From Cryptomeria japonica (lineage: Eukaryota; Streptophyta; Pinopsida; Cupressales; Cupressaceae): 64,000 bases of DNA. The stretch spans positions 820,441,896-820,505,895 of the forward strand of contig NC_081414.1 of NCBI RefSeq assembly GCF_030272615.1, given 5' to 3'. How positions within the stretch are numbered: the stretch's first letter is position 1; each line of letters opens with the position of its first letter. A model generated the notes under the pieces. It did no database searches, was not told the origin of the DNA, and was given only the letters and a program-made list of their open reading frames with translations. Shown here piece after piece: positions 1-12,902 of this stretch. The position numbers and the translations under genes are program-made.

Positions 1-1315
1 CAATCTAAGGATATGTATCTAACTCATGTTGTATGGAAAGCCCCAAGATATGCATCTAAGATAGTGGCAACTATGGAAAATATGTAACACCCCCGCTATG
101 AGGCCTGGAGGACTTAAACAAAATAAATAACAAAAATGCGAATAATTTTTTTCAAACGAGTTAAACCATACAATTGCAATGAGTATCATGATTATACAAG
201 ATAAAGATAAAATGAACATATAATATCTAACAAGAGTTCCCAAGGCCCCACAATGATGATACTCAAAATAACATAACCATACATACAAGAATAAATGGAA
301 CTTTTATGAATAAGATTACCCTAGCCTTTACAAGGTACATGATTCAATATACATAGCCATGGAATAATACATATGATCATCGTTACATTACAAGGTACCC
401 ATAAGGATAAATTATCCATGAGTACAATAAAGAAGTGAGTACAAAATCTGGAACATAATGTAGGTCTTCAATCTCCTCACGAGCTATCACAATCAAGATG
501 CAAGTCGAACCAAAACCCAATAGGTGCGAATAGCACTCCACCCAACCATGAGGTACCATTAGGTCCACCCCCCGTGCTAGGAGGTATCAACCTGACCCAT
601 GAGACAAAAGGGAGAACAATATGATACAAAGACTCTCTTACGAGGCTCTCAAGACTACAAACATAAGAGATCCACAAGACTATGTTCACAAGATCTCAAA
701 AGTACAAGCAACCGACTTTCAAAGGCCCGAGCAATCCACAAAAGAACAAAACTAAGAGAGACCACTAGGTATGCAATAGGGAAGAGTTCCATCACTAGGT
801 TGTCATGAGTTACTCTGGTGAGTCTTCACTAGGTCTCAGACCCCTTCTTGGGTTACCCTGGTGACCTCTCTTGACCATCGAACCCCATACAACTCTAGTG
901 GATCACACCAACCTTTCATAGGGACAAGATTGGTGGATGTCATTCCAAGCCTTCTCAGCTTACTCTAAACCTATACAAGTGTTCAAAAGTAAGAGAGACA
1001 ACAATATTTATCTAATTAATGTGAGATGGCCTATGGAAACCAAATACATAAAACAACACATATGAATATCCCCACAAGGACAGAAAAGATCCAATAGCAA
1101 AAATAAGGTCTCATCACGCTAAGGATAAAAGAATTCAATTCAAAATTACTAAGAAGACCACAGTAACACTTATACGACAAAATAGTTTAAAACATCATTA
1201 ACTCTATTAATCCAAAGTTTTAAAAAGAACCATTATAACTTATTTTACTCTTAATAGTTTGTTCAATTGAACTAACATTACATTATCCAATTAATTAAAA
1301 TAACACATTTCATTA
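1..1315. other. AT-rich flank, no gene recognised
   Basis: I see no convincing reading frame, domain or RNA gene here. The short open frames are unrelated to any family I recognise and contain no conserved motif. The sequence is probably decayed repeat DNA, but I could not identify LTR ends or target-site duplications. Confidence 0.5.
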
Positions 1316-1320
1316 TCACC

Positions 1321-1342
1321 ATATATATATATATATATATAT
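1321..1342. repeat. (AT)n microsatellite, short
   Basis: An uninterrupted run of about eleven TA/AT dinucleotides. Confidence 0.9.
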
Positions 1343-1465
1343 AAAGTTACTGACCAAACTAAACATCAAATAGTAGAGCGCATTGAAGGAATGTTGGGGG
1401 CTGAACACAACAAAAACCAGAGAAGGAATATCGTGGGGAATACCGCCCATGGCAGTGGGAAGGTT

Positions 1466-1482
1466 CCCCCCCCCCCCCCCCC
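1466..1482. repeat. Poly-C run (C17)
   Basis: Seventeen consecutive C residues at the edge of the GC-rich palindromic block. Exact length is prone to sequencing and assembly error. Confidence 0.85.
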
Positions 1483-1483
1483 G

Positions 1484-1632
1484 GCCCCCAACAGCTATGG
1501 GGAGGCTCCCCACCATAGTGGGTAGAGCCACCCATAGTCACGGGTGGGGCTCCCCACCGTGAGCTCTCCCATGACTGTGGGAAAATCTCCCCATAGTCAT
1601 GGGTTAACCCACGGTAGTGGGTTGAGCCCACA
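1484..1632. repeat. GC-rich block of short palindromes
   Basis: Inside very AT-rich DNA there is a block built from recurring units that contain CCCATAGT or CCATGACTGTGGG and its complement CCCACxxTAGTGGG. Neighbouring units can pair into small hairpins at roughly 20-30-bp intervals. Its style matches other palindrome arrays inside LTRs of this window, so it may be part of an unrecognised LTR. Confidence 0.6.
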
Positions 1633-1691
1633 ATGCTCAAAACAGTAACAACAAAAATATAAAAAAATAGACAAGGTCGATAAAACAATAA

Positions 1692-2672
<981 letters not shown>

Positions 2673-2677
2673 ATAAC
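2673..2677. repeat. Target-site duplication ATAAC (left, element A)
   Basis: ATAAC lies directly before the first LTR base and is repeated exactly at 10336-10340, directly after the last. A perfect 5-bp duplication at both ends of a TG...CA element is the mark of LTR-retrotransposon integrase. Confidence 0.95.
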
Positions 2678-3740
2678 TGTAATGGTGGAAAAATGGTGAA
2701 TGGTAGATTTAAAGGAAAACTACCCTTTCCCTCAAAGAGATATGAGAGTGTCACTATTGATTACCCTTCAAACACTTTTCACCATGTTACATTAGGAAGA
2801 GGATAGAATAATTCACTAGATTCAATCTCTCCACATGAAGATGGTAGATTGACTTCTGAATGAATTGGGAATGTTAAGTTGATCCCCTCTTCCTTGTTGG
2901 AAATGGAAAGGAAATTGATTGAATTATGTAGTGCAAAAGTGACAAAGAATTGATTATAACTTGAGATCGGAATATGGGATGAAGTTGTGCACTTGGATAT
3001 GGCAGTAATATGTCAAGACGAAGTCGCCTTGAGAATTTGAGGAAAAGTTGCCCGGACCATGGCGGGAATGTACTTTAGGTCAAACCCCAGTTTTGGAATT
3101 AACCAAGTAATGAAAGAAAGTACTTGCAAGTAGTTGTAAATGAAAGACTGAATTGTAAATCACCTCAAGGGAGGTTGTGATAGCAATGTTGATAGAGATG
3201 CTTGTGTGGAATTGAATGTTGAAATCAATCTTCTCTTCAATGGTTGAATCCTTCACTTGAATGCAACACCTAGCCTTGAAGGGAGACTTGAGAATGCTCA
3301 ATGTTGGAAAAGATTGCTTGATCTCTTATGCAACTTGAATCTATCCAACTTCGATCTATCCAACTTATACAAATGAGAGGACGAATGCCCCCTTAAATAC
3401 ATGTTAGTGGATCTGTTTTTCATCACAGGTCGATCACATCAGGTGAGTTTCCCACTCGATACACAACCAACAATGCAACCCTAGGAAGGGTCCTACCCCA
3501 AAATAGGGCAGGGATAGGGGCGCCATGCCCCTTTCCTAGGAGGACAAGGGTGCCATGCCCCTATCGTACCCCTTTCTCTAGGGAAGAGTGTGGACGGGGT
3601 GATGCAGAGGCTAAGGAAGAAGTTGTTTCTGAGGGTTGAGAAATCTTCGGTCTCCGATTAGGCTAGAGGATTCAAACTCGTGCGCGTGAGGACCCTAATA
3701 TAGTAGAAAATTATGAGGATCACAATTTTTTGACACTACA
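2678..3740 (-). repeat. LTR of element A (3' LTR in element sense)
   Basis: This 1,063-bp LTR begins TGTAATGGTGG and ends CACTACA, and matches 9109-10335. It lacks a 138-bp segment present in the other LTR at 9505-9642, and it has two instead of three GGGG-CC-ATGCCCC palindromes near 3510-3570. Confidence 0.93.
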
Positions 3741-3752
3741 TTTAGCCCCCAT
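3741..3752 (-). promoter_or_regulatory. Polypurine tract of element A
   Basis: On the minus strand the bases next to the LTR read ATATGGGGGCTAAA. A G/A-rich tract at this place primes plus-strand DNA synthesis in LTR retrotransposons. Confidence 0.75.
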
Positions 3753-4530
3753 ATTAGCGAGAGTATAAGCCTACGCCAATACTTTTAGTAAAGTACAAGG
3801 AAACAAGATTGAAATACTTTTACCACATCAAGGAGGCAAGATGCACCAAGCCCCGGTGGACTTAGGATCTTATGACTTTGATTGACAAAGAAAAAGGGAA
3901 GACCAAGAAGGGGAGAACCATGACTTCAAGTAGCAAAGTTCCCCTCACTATGAGTCATTAAAGAAAGGATACAAAATATTACAAAGCAAAACAAAGTTCA
4001 CTAAGTAATTCTAAGTACCACAAGAAGGAAAGTATGAGTGGACTGTATGCCCCCACGTTAAAGCAATCGCACGCGCCTTATCGGGAGAGATTGATTTAAG
4101 GTAGGATACACCCAAGAGAGAGAATGAGGGAGCACGTTATCACAAGGATGTAGCCCCCAATTGAGGAATAAACCCAAGGATAATGAACACAAAACATGAG
4201 GTAGTGTCACTTTCCTTGGAGTCACTATGTTGTATGATAACTCATGTATATCATGTATGTATATGCATATAATAATATTCATTCCCCAAAGAAGGACACC
4301 TTAGAAAAAAGGGAAGAGAGGATGTCTTTTGAGTCAACATGAAAGAAACCAAGAAAAGACCTCAATGCTTTGCATCATCCCCAAGTAGACATTAAGGGAA
4401 CAATAGAAGAACAGGGATACACATAGAAGAATAGTTACAATAGAGAAAGAAAGGAGAGAGAGAAAGATCTGTGGTGCTAATATTACTAATCTAGCACGAC
4501 ATCCACCTCCCGATCCTACTGATCACTATT

Positions 4531-5460
4531 TTAGGAAGGCGAGAAATATGTCAAAGGAACGACATCGAGCATAGAAGATGGAGCTATCACAAGATCCAAC
4601 CAAGGACTATGCTCATGTTGTAAGTCACTTTGTTTGATTCTAGGAGCTAGGTTTAGGGTTTGTGAAAACGCATCTGATAAATGCTTGTCTATGTCAACAT
4701 ATTCATACTCACTATCAGAAGCATTATGAGTTGTATTTCCATTATGAATAACATTTTCACCAATTTCTTCATCAAAGTTTAGAGAAAGAGGAGCAAGAAC
4801 ATGAATAGGAGTAAAACCATCACATGTTTTGTGCAACTTATGATTCGGAGATGTAGGTTGAACATCTTGCTAAGGAGAAAAGGGAATCATGTCAACTGCC
4901 AAAGTCTGAGGAGATTAAATAATTTGAGGGATAGCTTCACAAGCTTGAACATGCCATCTTCGTTAGTGTTCTCTTACACAACGATTTCGTCGAGTCTTAG
5001 TTGAAGGTTGAAAACGAGGAGGAACACTTGAAAAAGTAGGAATATTTCTCTCCTTGATAGTGGAAGTTTTAGGTTGAGGTCTTTTAGGTTGAACAAGAGG
5101 AGAAGAAGGCCTCTTTTGTCGATAAGAGGAAGGAGGTGGAACTATGCCATAGAAAGGAGGAATATTAGGTGTTGGAAGGAGACTAGGTCCATCATGAGGA
5201 GGAGGTATAGGTTTAACCTTAGGAAGAATATTGTTGTTCTCCTTAAGAGAAGGTAAAGTCACATCCATAGGAATAGATTGATGATATTCCTTTGGAGGGA
5301 GGTTAGTTCTATCCGTGAGGGGAAGAACCTCATCTTCAAGAATAATAGGAATGTCAAGTGTTGGGGATCTAGGTTGACTTAAGGATAAAATCATATTGTT
5401 CTTCCATTTTTTATAAGATTGATAAAGAGCATCACTCCTTGATGGAAGAGATTGAAATTG
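4531..5460 (-). pseudogene. Element A C-terminal tail after protease, proline-rich, broken
   Basis: This stretch continues the frame of the protease fragment (5467-5751) through a TAG stop just below 5467, and it has further stops before 4836. The middle part (4963-5394) is rich in Pro, Ser and Lys, with runs such as IPPPHDGPSLLPTPNIPP, and has no reverse-transcriptase motif. The last part (4531-4836) is acidic (SEYEYVDIDKH). It occupies the place where pol would begin in an autonomous element. It may be a gag-like linker or a degenerate extra domain; I do not recognise a family. Confidence 0.55.
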
Positions 5461-5466
5461 TTTAGG

Positions 5467-5751
5467 CTAAAAGAGATCAATAGGAACATTGGGGCTTCTT
5501 TCGGATGGACAAAATAAGCTATGGTTCACGGTTATGATTTTGCCATTGTGAGGAAATTTTAGACACTTGTGTATTAGAGAAGCAATATACTTCATGGAAG
5601 ATAGCCAATGATAGCCCAACTTCACATGGAATTGCTCAGAAGAAGGTATGATAACAAAGTCAACATCCAAGGATTTAGTATGAACCTCAACATGAAGGGT
5701 GATAGAACCAATGGTAGGACAAGAGAAGCCATCGAATAACTTCACAACCAC
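5467..5751 (-). pseudogene. Element A retroviral-type aspartic protease, C-terminal part
   Basis: The frame shows the second half of a retropepsin-like domain as found in plant Ty3/gypsy elements: a beta-strand run with SITLHVEVHTKSLDVDFVII, then LGYHWLSSMKYIASLIHKCLKFPHNG. The latter is the usual LG-xWL ... SxxHxxLKFP signature. The protease would cut the Gag polyprotein. The catalytic D-S/T-G half lies upstream (about 5760-5900) in sequence interrupted by stops, so no intact enzyme is encoded. Confidence 0.7.
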
Positions 5752-5959
5752 ATTAGAAGCATCATATATTGGTTATGCAGTCGTAAAGTGAAAAGATACT
5801 CTTCAGTTATGACATTAACCATGCAAGAGGAATCAATCAGGGCACCACGTTAAGGGATATCCTTAACCTTTCCAACTATGTATAAAGGGCCATCAGGTGC
5901 TATAATGGTCTCGCTAGGGTCAAATGTAATACAAGGATCCTTAGGCATATCTTGTGTTT

Positions 5960-7189
5960 CTACCATATTAACCAAGTTTTGAGCCATAGAGATGAATTCT
6001 TCAAAAGATAGAGAATTAGGCACACAATCTCAATAATGTTAAAGGTATGAGATGGCAAGGGATCAATGAAAATATTAAGATTTTGATCAGGAGGAGCTAC
6101 TAATTTATTCCCTTTATCATTCACACCAGCCACAAATATAGTATTATTATCAATCAAGTATTGAATCTTATTCTTCAATGCAAAACATTTCTCAGTATCA
6201 TGACCAGGTTGACAATGAAATTGACAAAAAGAATTGTTATCAAAATAAGGGGATGCAAGTTTAGAAGGGTCAATTTTTTTTATAGGACGAAGTTTGATAA
6301 TATTTATGTGCAACAATTGAGACATAATACTATGTAAAGATTCATTCAAAGGAGTAAACTGCCTTTCTCTTTGGAAGAATTTTGAAATAGAAAGCACACT
6401 TGTTGTAGTATTCACATTGTTGTTGTTGATTGGATCATTGAACTTGATGAAGCTTTTTGTTGGTTTAAACTTTGCAAAAGGTTGTTGAACACTCTCCCCC
6501 TTATCACTCGGAGCCATAGGAGTGGATTGCTCCATTTGACTCACAGCCAGTTGATAATTGTGGAGTGTTGCGCACAACTGCGGAAAGGAAGTAAACTCAG
6601 ACAAAAGAAGATTTTCCTTGATATATTTTTGTAAATTAGAAATGAAAATTCATTGAATATAATTATCAAGTACATAAAAAAAAAATTCATCACACAAATG
6701 CTTGTATCTACCAATGAAATCAGTCACTTTTTCTTTAACACCTTGTTTACAATGCATTAAATCAGTCAAAGTGATTTTAGGACCAATGTTGTTTTGAAAT
6801 TGTTGGATGAAAGTATTTGCCAATTGTTGAAATGAAGTGATGGAATAAGAAGGCAAAGAGAAATACCATTGTAAATCCTTATCTCTTAGTGTTCTTGTAA
6901 ACAGTTTTGCAAGCAATCTTTGATCATAAGCAAAATCGGTACACAAGGTTTGAAATGTTTTGACATGTGTAAGAGGATCACCTTTTCCATTATAAAGTTC
7001 CGATTGAGGAATCTCAACATGTTTAGGTTGCACAACTTTAACAATATCAAGAGAAAGTGGGCTCGCAACATCGAAGGTGGGCACACTAAACTTGGATTGA
7101 CTCGTGGAAGCAATTTGTTGTTGTAAAGAAGACACAATTTGAGCAAGATTGTTAATTGTCATTTCGGTAAAAGAATTGATGTTAGACAT
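5960..7189 (-). pseudogene. Element A Gag: capsid-like domain and zinc knuckle
   Basis: Two pieces in the same frame (6650-7189 and 5960-6604) are separated by a stop near 6605-6649. The first contains the retrotransposon gag domain: LAKLFTRTLRDKDLQWYFSL, then SFQQLANTFIQQF and LMHCKQGVKEKVTDFIGRYK, which is the arrangement seen in plant Ty3/gypsy capsids. The second holds a knuckle-like CQFHCQPGHDTEKC followed by FALKNKIQYLID, the RNA-binding part typical of Tat/Athila-like Gag. The protein would form the virus-like particle and bind element RNA. It joins the upstream N-terminal piece only through a frameshift. Confidence 0.85.
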
Positions 7190-7256
7190 ATGTGATTGAG
7201 AAGGTGGTGTTATGTTATTGAGAGAAGGAATGGACTAAGAATAAGGTGGTGGGACA

Positions 7257-7895
7257 TTATGATAAGTAGGCATTAGTGATGATTGGGTAGGAAAAGGGAC
7301 ACTTAAAAGTAAGAATAAAGTTGTTGAAGGAATTGTCCCCTTGTGTCACACTAATTGGTTGAGGAATAGTAGGAAAACTCATGGAAGACATAGGTAAAGA
7401 TGGAGGATTAAATGAAGAAGAGGGATTGCCCCCATGACCAATTTTTGTAGGGATGGCATTTTGAGTTGAAGTAGCCATGATGTTAGATGTGAAAGTAAGA
7501 ATACTAGTCATAGGAGTAGTCAAAGGAATTGAAGGATTGACTTGTGCTGAAGGTTGTGAGTAACTTGAGATTTTGGCACAACTCTTGATAGGCATGACAT
7601 TAGAATCAACAATATGTACAATGCCATGCAATATATCAATTCCATTCTTATCACTTTGAATCATGTGTTTCAAGCCTTCAATTAATGGAAGAGCTTCACT
7701 ATTAGGGTATTCTTGGGACATCCATTTTTGAAAGCTATCAAATTGATTGTCCAATGTAGAAAGTTGATCTAAAGAAACCCTAGTTAAAGCTTCTTCTTCA
7801 TCATGATATTCATTAATGGGGTGAATAGGCACATGATTAGGATGGGAAGAATTAGCATGATCCTCGTTAAAGAAGTCGCCCAAATTAGGCTCCAT
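7257..7895 (-). pseudogene. Element A Gag N-terminal piece
   Basis: A 212-codon frame starts MEPNLGDFFNEDH about 1.2 kb inside the 5' LTR (element sense). Its first half is acidic (NEYHDEEEALTRVSLDQL). The second half is rich in Ser, Pro and Thr, a common make-up for the N-terminal region before the Gag capsid domain. It lies directly upstream of the capsid piece (7189-6650) but in another frame, so Gag is interrupted between 7257 and 7189. Its start codon is the first long-frame ATG after the leader. Confidence 0.65.
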
Positions 7896-9108
7896 CTCCT
7901 CAATAATTCACCCTTGGGAAGCCTTAATTCTAATGCTTTGTCTAATAGGGATGGGATAGGTAGGACTAATAGTGGTAAAACTCATGCACTAGAGGGAAAA
8001 ATTGAATTTTGAATTGTGGAACAAAGGTTACAAAAATTGAGTAATGCAAAATTTAAGAAAATAATGATTACACAATTTGAACATTGTTGGAGGAAGAGAA
8101 TGACACAATTTCCAAAAATGAAAGGAAATGGGAATTTCAAAATAGGGCCAAGGGAAGACCACTTAATTTTAAAATCAGAATTTTTAAAATCAGGGTAGAC
8201 TATAATTAACCTCTTAATTTTAAAAAATTTCTTGAAAAATTAAAATGTTGAATTTTGAAGGTATTTTCGATTCTAGAGGGATCAAAAAATGATAAAATCA
8301 GCCAATCTTCTGGATTTCGGCTAGTAAATATAGTCATAATAGTCTCCCAAAATTTTGGGAAAAAATTTGACGACTGTGGCAGGAACGCACATGGTCCGAC
8401 TAACATTTTCTGAAATTTTCAGGGATGGATATTATGATGATTTTAAAGCTAACCCCAAAAACTTGGCAAATTTTATGATCTCTAGATAGGCAAAATGAAG
8501 GCGCAAATGTAAAGATAGGAACCTATTAGGGTTTTGAAGAAAAAGAGGAATTGAATTGCAATTTGAAAAAGGGTCAAACCTAATGGATAGGGACACATTG
8601 GAAAATGTTTAGAAATCTGAATGTAAATGAAATTAATTTGAAATTCGCACAAAATCCAATTAGTTTTAAAAATTAGGGTTTGATGACCTAACCACTTAAC
8701 TTTGAAATTTGAATTTTGGGAAGAAGGGGGGAAATTGAAAATTTGAATTGTAGGATTGAAGACAAATCTAAGAACAATCAGAAATTTGAAAATTAAATTG
8801 AAATCCAATTTTTGCACAATTTCAAGATGATTTTTGAAAATTAAGGTTTTCACAAGTAACCTCTTAATTTTGTAGATTTTATTTGCAATTTGAACAAGAC
8901 AAAGAGGAAATTGAATTTGAGAAACAAAACAATTTTCAGATCTAACAAAACCATGAGCAATTTTTACAAATCACAAGTTCAATTTTAATTTTAAAAACTA
9001 GGATTTTTAATGATTTAACCACTAAGTTTGCAGAAATTTGAAACTTGTAAATGAAAAATATGCAATGTTGTTCAAAGGAAAGCATACTTCACGTCGGGTT
9101 CACCAAAA
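7896..9108 (-). other. Element A leader with diverged tandem repeats
   Basis: The untranslated leader between primer-binding site and gag is dominated by AAATTTGAA-type words. A core of the form TAACC(A/T)CTTAATTTT recurs near 8205, 8688, 8855 and 9018 (with a weaker one near 8447). The last intervals are 167 and 163 bp, suggesting an old tandem array of about 165 bp. No gene is seen. Confidence 0.6.
9091..9106 (-). promoter_or_regulatory. Primer-binding site of element A
   Basis: Just inside the LTR the minus strand reads TTTTGGTGAACCCGACGTGA. The TGG that pairs with a tRNA CCA end sits three bases after the LTR, the expected distance. I could not name the tRNA with certainty. Confidence 0.7.
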
Positions 9109-10335
9109 TGTAATGGTGGAAAAATGGTGAATGATAGATCAAGAGGAAAACTACCCTTTCCCTCAAAGAGAGATGAGAGTTTCACTATTGATTACCCTTC
9201 AAACACTTTTCACCATGTTACATTAGGAAGAGGATAGGATAATTCACTAGATTCAATCTTTCCACATGAAGATGGTAGATTGAATTATGAATGAATTGGT
9301 AATGTTAAGTTGATCCCCTCTTCCTTGTTAGAAATGGAAAGGAAATTGATTGAATTATGTAGTGCAAAAGTGACAAAGAATTGATTATAACTTGAGATCG
9401 GAATATGGGATGAAGTTGTACACCTAGATCTAGCAGTAATATGTCGAGACTAAGTCGCCCTACAAATTTGAGGAAAAGTTGTCTAGACCGTGGTGGGAGT
9501 GTACACGATCCTCCAAAAAATCTGTAAAACGAAAAGGGTTTTTCTACCTTTGCAAATAGAGCCTGAATCTGAGAGTACAGTTGTGCACCTGCAACCTACA
9601 CATAGAAAAGAGAGGGAAATGGGTTGGGATTGGGGGTTTTCCTTTAGGTCAAACCCCAGTTTTGGAACTAACCAAGTAATGAAAGAAATTACTTGCAAGT
9701 AGTTGTAAATGAAAGACTGAATTGTAAATCACCTCAAGGGAGGTTGTGATAGCAATGTTGATAGAGATGCTTGTGTGGAATTGAATGTTGAAATCAATCT
9801 TCTCTTCAATGGTTGAATCCTTGACTTGAATGCAACACCTATCCTTGAAGGGAGACTTGAGAATGCTCGGAGCTGGAAAAGAATGCTTGATCACTTATGC
9901 AGCTTGAATCTATCCAACTTTGACCTATCCACTATGCAAATGAGAGGACAAATGCCCCCTTAAATACATGTTAGTGGATCTGATTTTCATCGCAGGCCGA
10001 CATCGAGGGAGTTTCCCGCTTGATACACAACCAACAATGCAACCCTAGGAAGGGTCCTGCCCCAAAATAGGGCAGAGACAGGGGCACCACGCCCCTCTCC
10101 TGGGAGGACAAGGGTGCCACGCCCCTTTCCAAGGGGGGATAGTGGCACTATGCCCCTGTCCTACCCCTTTCTCCAGGGCAGAGTGTGGACAGGGTGATGC
10201 AAAGACCAAGGAAGAAGTTGTTTCTGAGGGCTGAGCAATCTCCAGTCTTCGATTAGGCTAGAGGATTCAAACTCGCATGCATGAGGACCCTAATGCAGTC
10301 GAAAATTGCTAGGGTTGCAATTTTATGACACTACA
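9109..10335 (-). repeat. LTR of element A (5' LTR in element sense)
   Basis: This 1,227-bp copy starts TGTAATGGTGG and ends CACTACA, followed at once by the TSD ATAAC. It has 138 bp (9505-9642) and one extra GTGGCACTATGCCCC palindrome (about 10138-10170) not found in the other LTR. Confidence 0.93.
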
Positions 10336-10340
10336 ATAAC
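10336..10340. repeat. Target-site duplication ATAAC (right, element A)
   Basis: Exact match to 2673-2677. Confidence 0.95.
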
Positions 10341-11760
10341 CAACCGTGAAAAGGGAATGAAAGAGACGTAGCTTTCCCATAGAGAGTAATCGATATTTTT
10401 TCCTTTCACCCAAGCATAACAGAGATAAAACACAATGTATGGTCAAAAAAAATAATTATTAATAAACATAATGATTAAATCCTAACATTACATATATAAA
10501 CCATCTCAATGATCATCTAACTATTAGAGCATAGATAACATCAAATAATCATATCATATACAACAGTATGAAAATCATCATTACTCCAACAATCCACATA
10601 TCAAGAGCATAAATGTCACATATGAATCCAAGAGTCATGGACAAACATCATATCCAAATCAAAATCGACCAACACCAAAAAAGGTCGAAACCACACAGAA
10701 AGATCAAAACCATAAAGTCTAACAAGTCAAAAGAGAGAGGACACTACAAATGACATGGTTGTGTGTTGTCTTTGTGTCTATTCATTCTAGATATAAGTTT
10801 CAATAGGATCTGTAGATTTCCAATTACTAAAGATATGAACCATGGTGTACATACAAACATTGTTATCATGAAAAGAAGTTGGATTTCTTGCAATTGATAA
10901 AATTTAATCTTTTTTTCTTTATTGTTATACTTTTTAATGTATACAACAAGATAATTTTAGGACTAACTGTGATGTACATATTGCAAGTCATACTTATAAT
11001 ATTAGAATATTATTTTAATTTAATAATCTATATGCAAATGGTCCACTTGGGACCCTAACATGTTACATCATGTTGAAATCATTGAAAGAGATGAGTTGGA
11101 ATCAAAAGGAGCACCCAACATAAGTGAAACTAGTCTCCTAAAAAAAAGGATCTTATATTAGAGCAACTAGAGTCTTATAAGTTGAAGTTCTCATGCAAAT
11201 TCTAGCGCTAGGATTTGGGAGATAAGTCCAATGTGTGTGCATCTCTTTTTTGTATGTTGAGTATTGAACACACTTCATTCAATTCCAACTATACCTTTGA
11301 ATACCACATGGTGGTTTTGCTCAAGCCAAAAAATTATAAATTGAAGTGTTGGGTGAATAATTTTACAAATAAAGGTTTAAAAAGTCTTAAGCATTGATCA
11401 TTTGCTCCAAGGAGGAAGACATTGCTACAAGTTTTAATTGGTGAGTCATTTATTATGTGTTACCTTGTATAATATTAATATACTAAAGGATCTCTCTTTG
11501 GTTTTTATTATTGTTAAACATCATATTTAGTTTGATCTCTATTACATATAACTTATATCAGTTGGAAAGATCCAATTTAAGATGTGTTTATTGCTTCTAA
11601 CCAAATAAATTAACCTCTAGATTTGACAACAATTGACTAGAGTTAGTGAAAAAAAATGGAATAGAAAAATACACATTCTATAATACTTGCAAAAGAATTG
11701 TACATTATATAGGCCAATCCAAAATTGTGGGGAACCCAAACAGACTATGCAACTCATCAC
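10341..11760. other. Flank of element A, no gene recognised
   Basis: AT-rich DNA continuing the sequence left of 2672. I see no domain, RNA gene or terminal repeats. Confidence 0.5.
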
Positions 11761-11820
11761 TATGTATGTATGTATGTATGTATGTATGTATGTATGTATG
11801 TATGTATGTATGTATGTATA
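11761..11820. repeat. (TATG)15 microsatellite
   Basis: Sixty bases of uninterrupted TATG tetranucleotide. It is open in several frames on both strands, so the overlapping small frames are artefacts. Confidence 0.97.
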
Positions 11821-12902
11821 CACTACTTACCAAGACTCTTTGTATCATAACCACTATAACAGTTTTACAAGCTCAATTATAATTATCAATGTTTCTATAT
11901 TCATTCTCAACTTCTCACTAGCTCCCAAGTCTACAATCCTTCAACTCAACTTTCTTACATACTTCAACCTTCCTCCAATAAACTCTAGAAAAAGAAGTAT
12001 TCAATTTTATGTTGATGTGATGATTGTTGACCTTCCCCACATAAAAGACTAAAAACTCTTTTTCATGCCACACTTCTATGACTGAAACTATAATAAATCT
12101 AACATGTCAACTTCCACCATGTGGTTCTGCAAATTTTCCACTACTCGTGTATGCCTCTATATTTCAATTAAATACTTATGAGCATTTTGGAGAGTGACAT
12201 AACCAACAAACATGTGTTGTTGTTTTTTCACATATTGGTCAATGAATTGCTCTTCAACATATCTAGCCTTTGATGCATAGAATGGATCCTACATGGCTTC
12301 CCTAAGTTTGCAGATGTGTCACTTTGGTGGCACTTGTGCATTTCCTCAAGGATCTACTCTTTTGTAAAAAAGGCAAGAAAAATTTCAAATTATGCACTCC
12401 ATGTGGCAACAACCTTATACCTATTGTATTGTGTGGTAGCATTGTACATCATTAACTATTATAGACATAAAACCAAAACCACACACAAAAATTCATATTG
12501 AAGGAAACTATTTTGAGTGGTGTAATGATGCTCAAACCCTAGGATGCTCCTACATTAACAACACTCAAATATCATCCACCGGTAAATTTTTCCACTTGTT
12601 CAATTATCTATGTAATACCCACAAAGGTTTACAAATCAAGTCCTTGCAAAGCATACTTTTTTTCCACTGCCTTATTTCTTTTCAATGTAGATATTTTTTA
12701 AATAGTAACAATATATGCTCAAATATTTGCACCCATTTATTAGACACACATGTCTAAACCCCAACCATCAAAGAGGCTTTTTAAGCTACCACAACATATT
12801 GCCATCCTTACCATGTAATTCCCTAGTGGGTGCACCCAAGGTGGATGTAATCTTGGCAACCTAGGGAATTCTCCAAACTCTAAAGAATAGGTGTTTCCCT
12901 TG
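11821..12902. other. AT-rich stretch, no gene recognised
   Basis: No coding motif, terminal repeat or RNA gene was recognised. Confidence 0.5.

Larger units (their letters stand above)
2678..10335 (-). mobile_element. Element A: complete non-autonomous Ty3/gypsy-type LTR retrotransposon (gag-protease only)
   Basis: The element is 7.66 kb and is bounded by two TG...CA long terminal repeats and the TSD ATAAC. Its coding strand is minus: the primer-binding site follows the 9109-10335 LTR, and the polypurine tract precedes the 2678-3740 LTR. Reading in element sense, a 1.2-kb leader is followed by gag in two pieces, a zinc-knuckle region, an aspartic-protease region and a proline-rich tail. There is no reverse transcriptase, RNase H or integrase, and there is not enough room for them. 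It therefore resembles the plant TR-GAG class, which must be moved by enzymes of a partner element. Gag resembles the Tat/Athila-like group (knuckle of the form CxxxCxxxHxxxxC followed by a LK-NKIQ stretch). The frames carry stops and a shift, and by eye the LTRs are about 95% identical over their first 200 bp, so the copy is not recent. Confidence 0.93.

Noticed and set aside
11617-11882. Frames rich in MYVC or YIHT repeats
   Set aside because: Translation of the (TATG)15 microsatellite.
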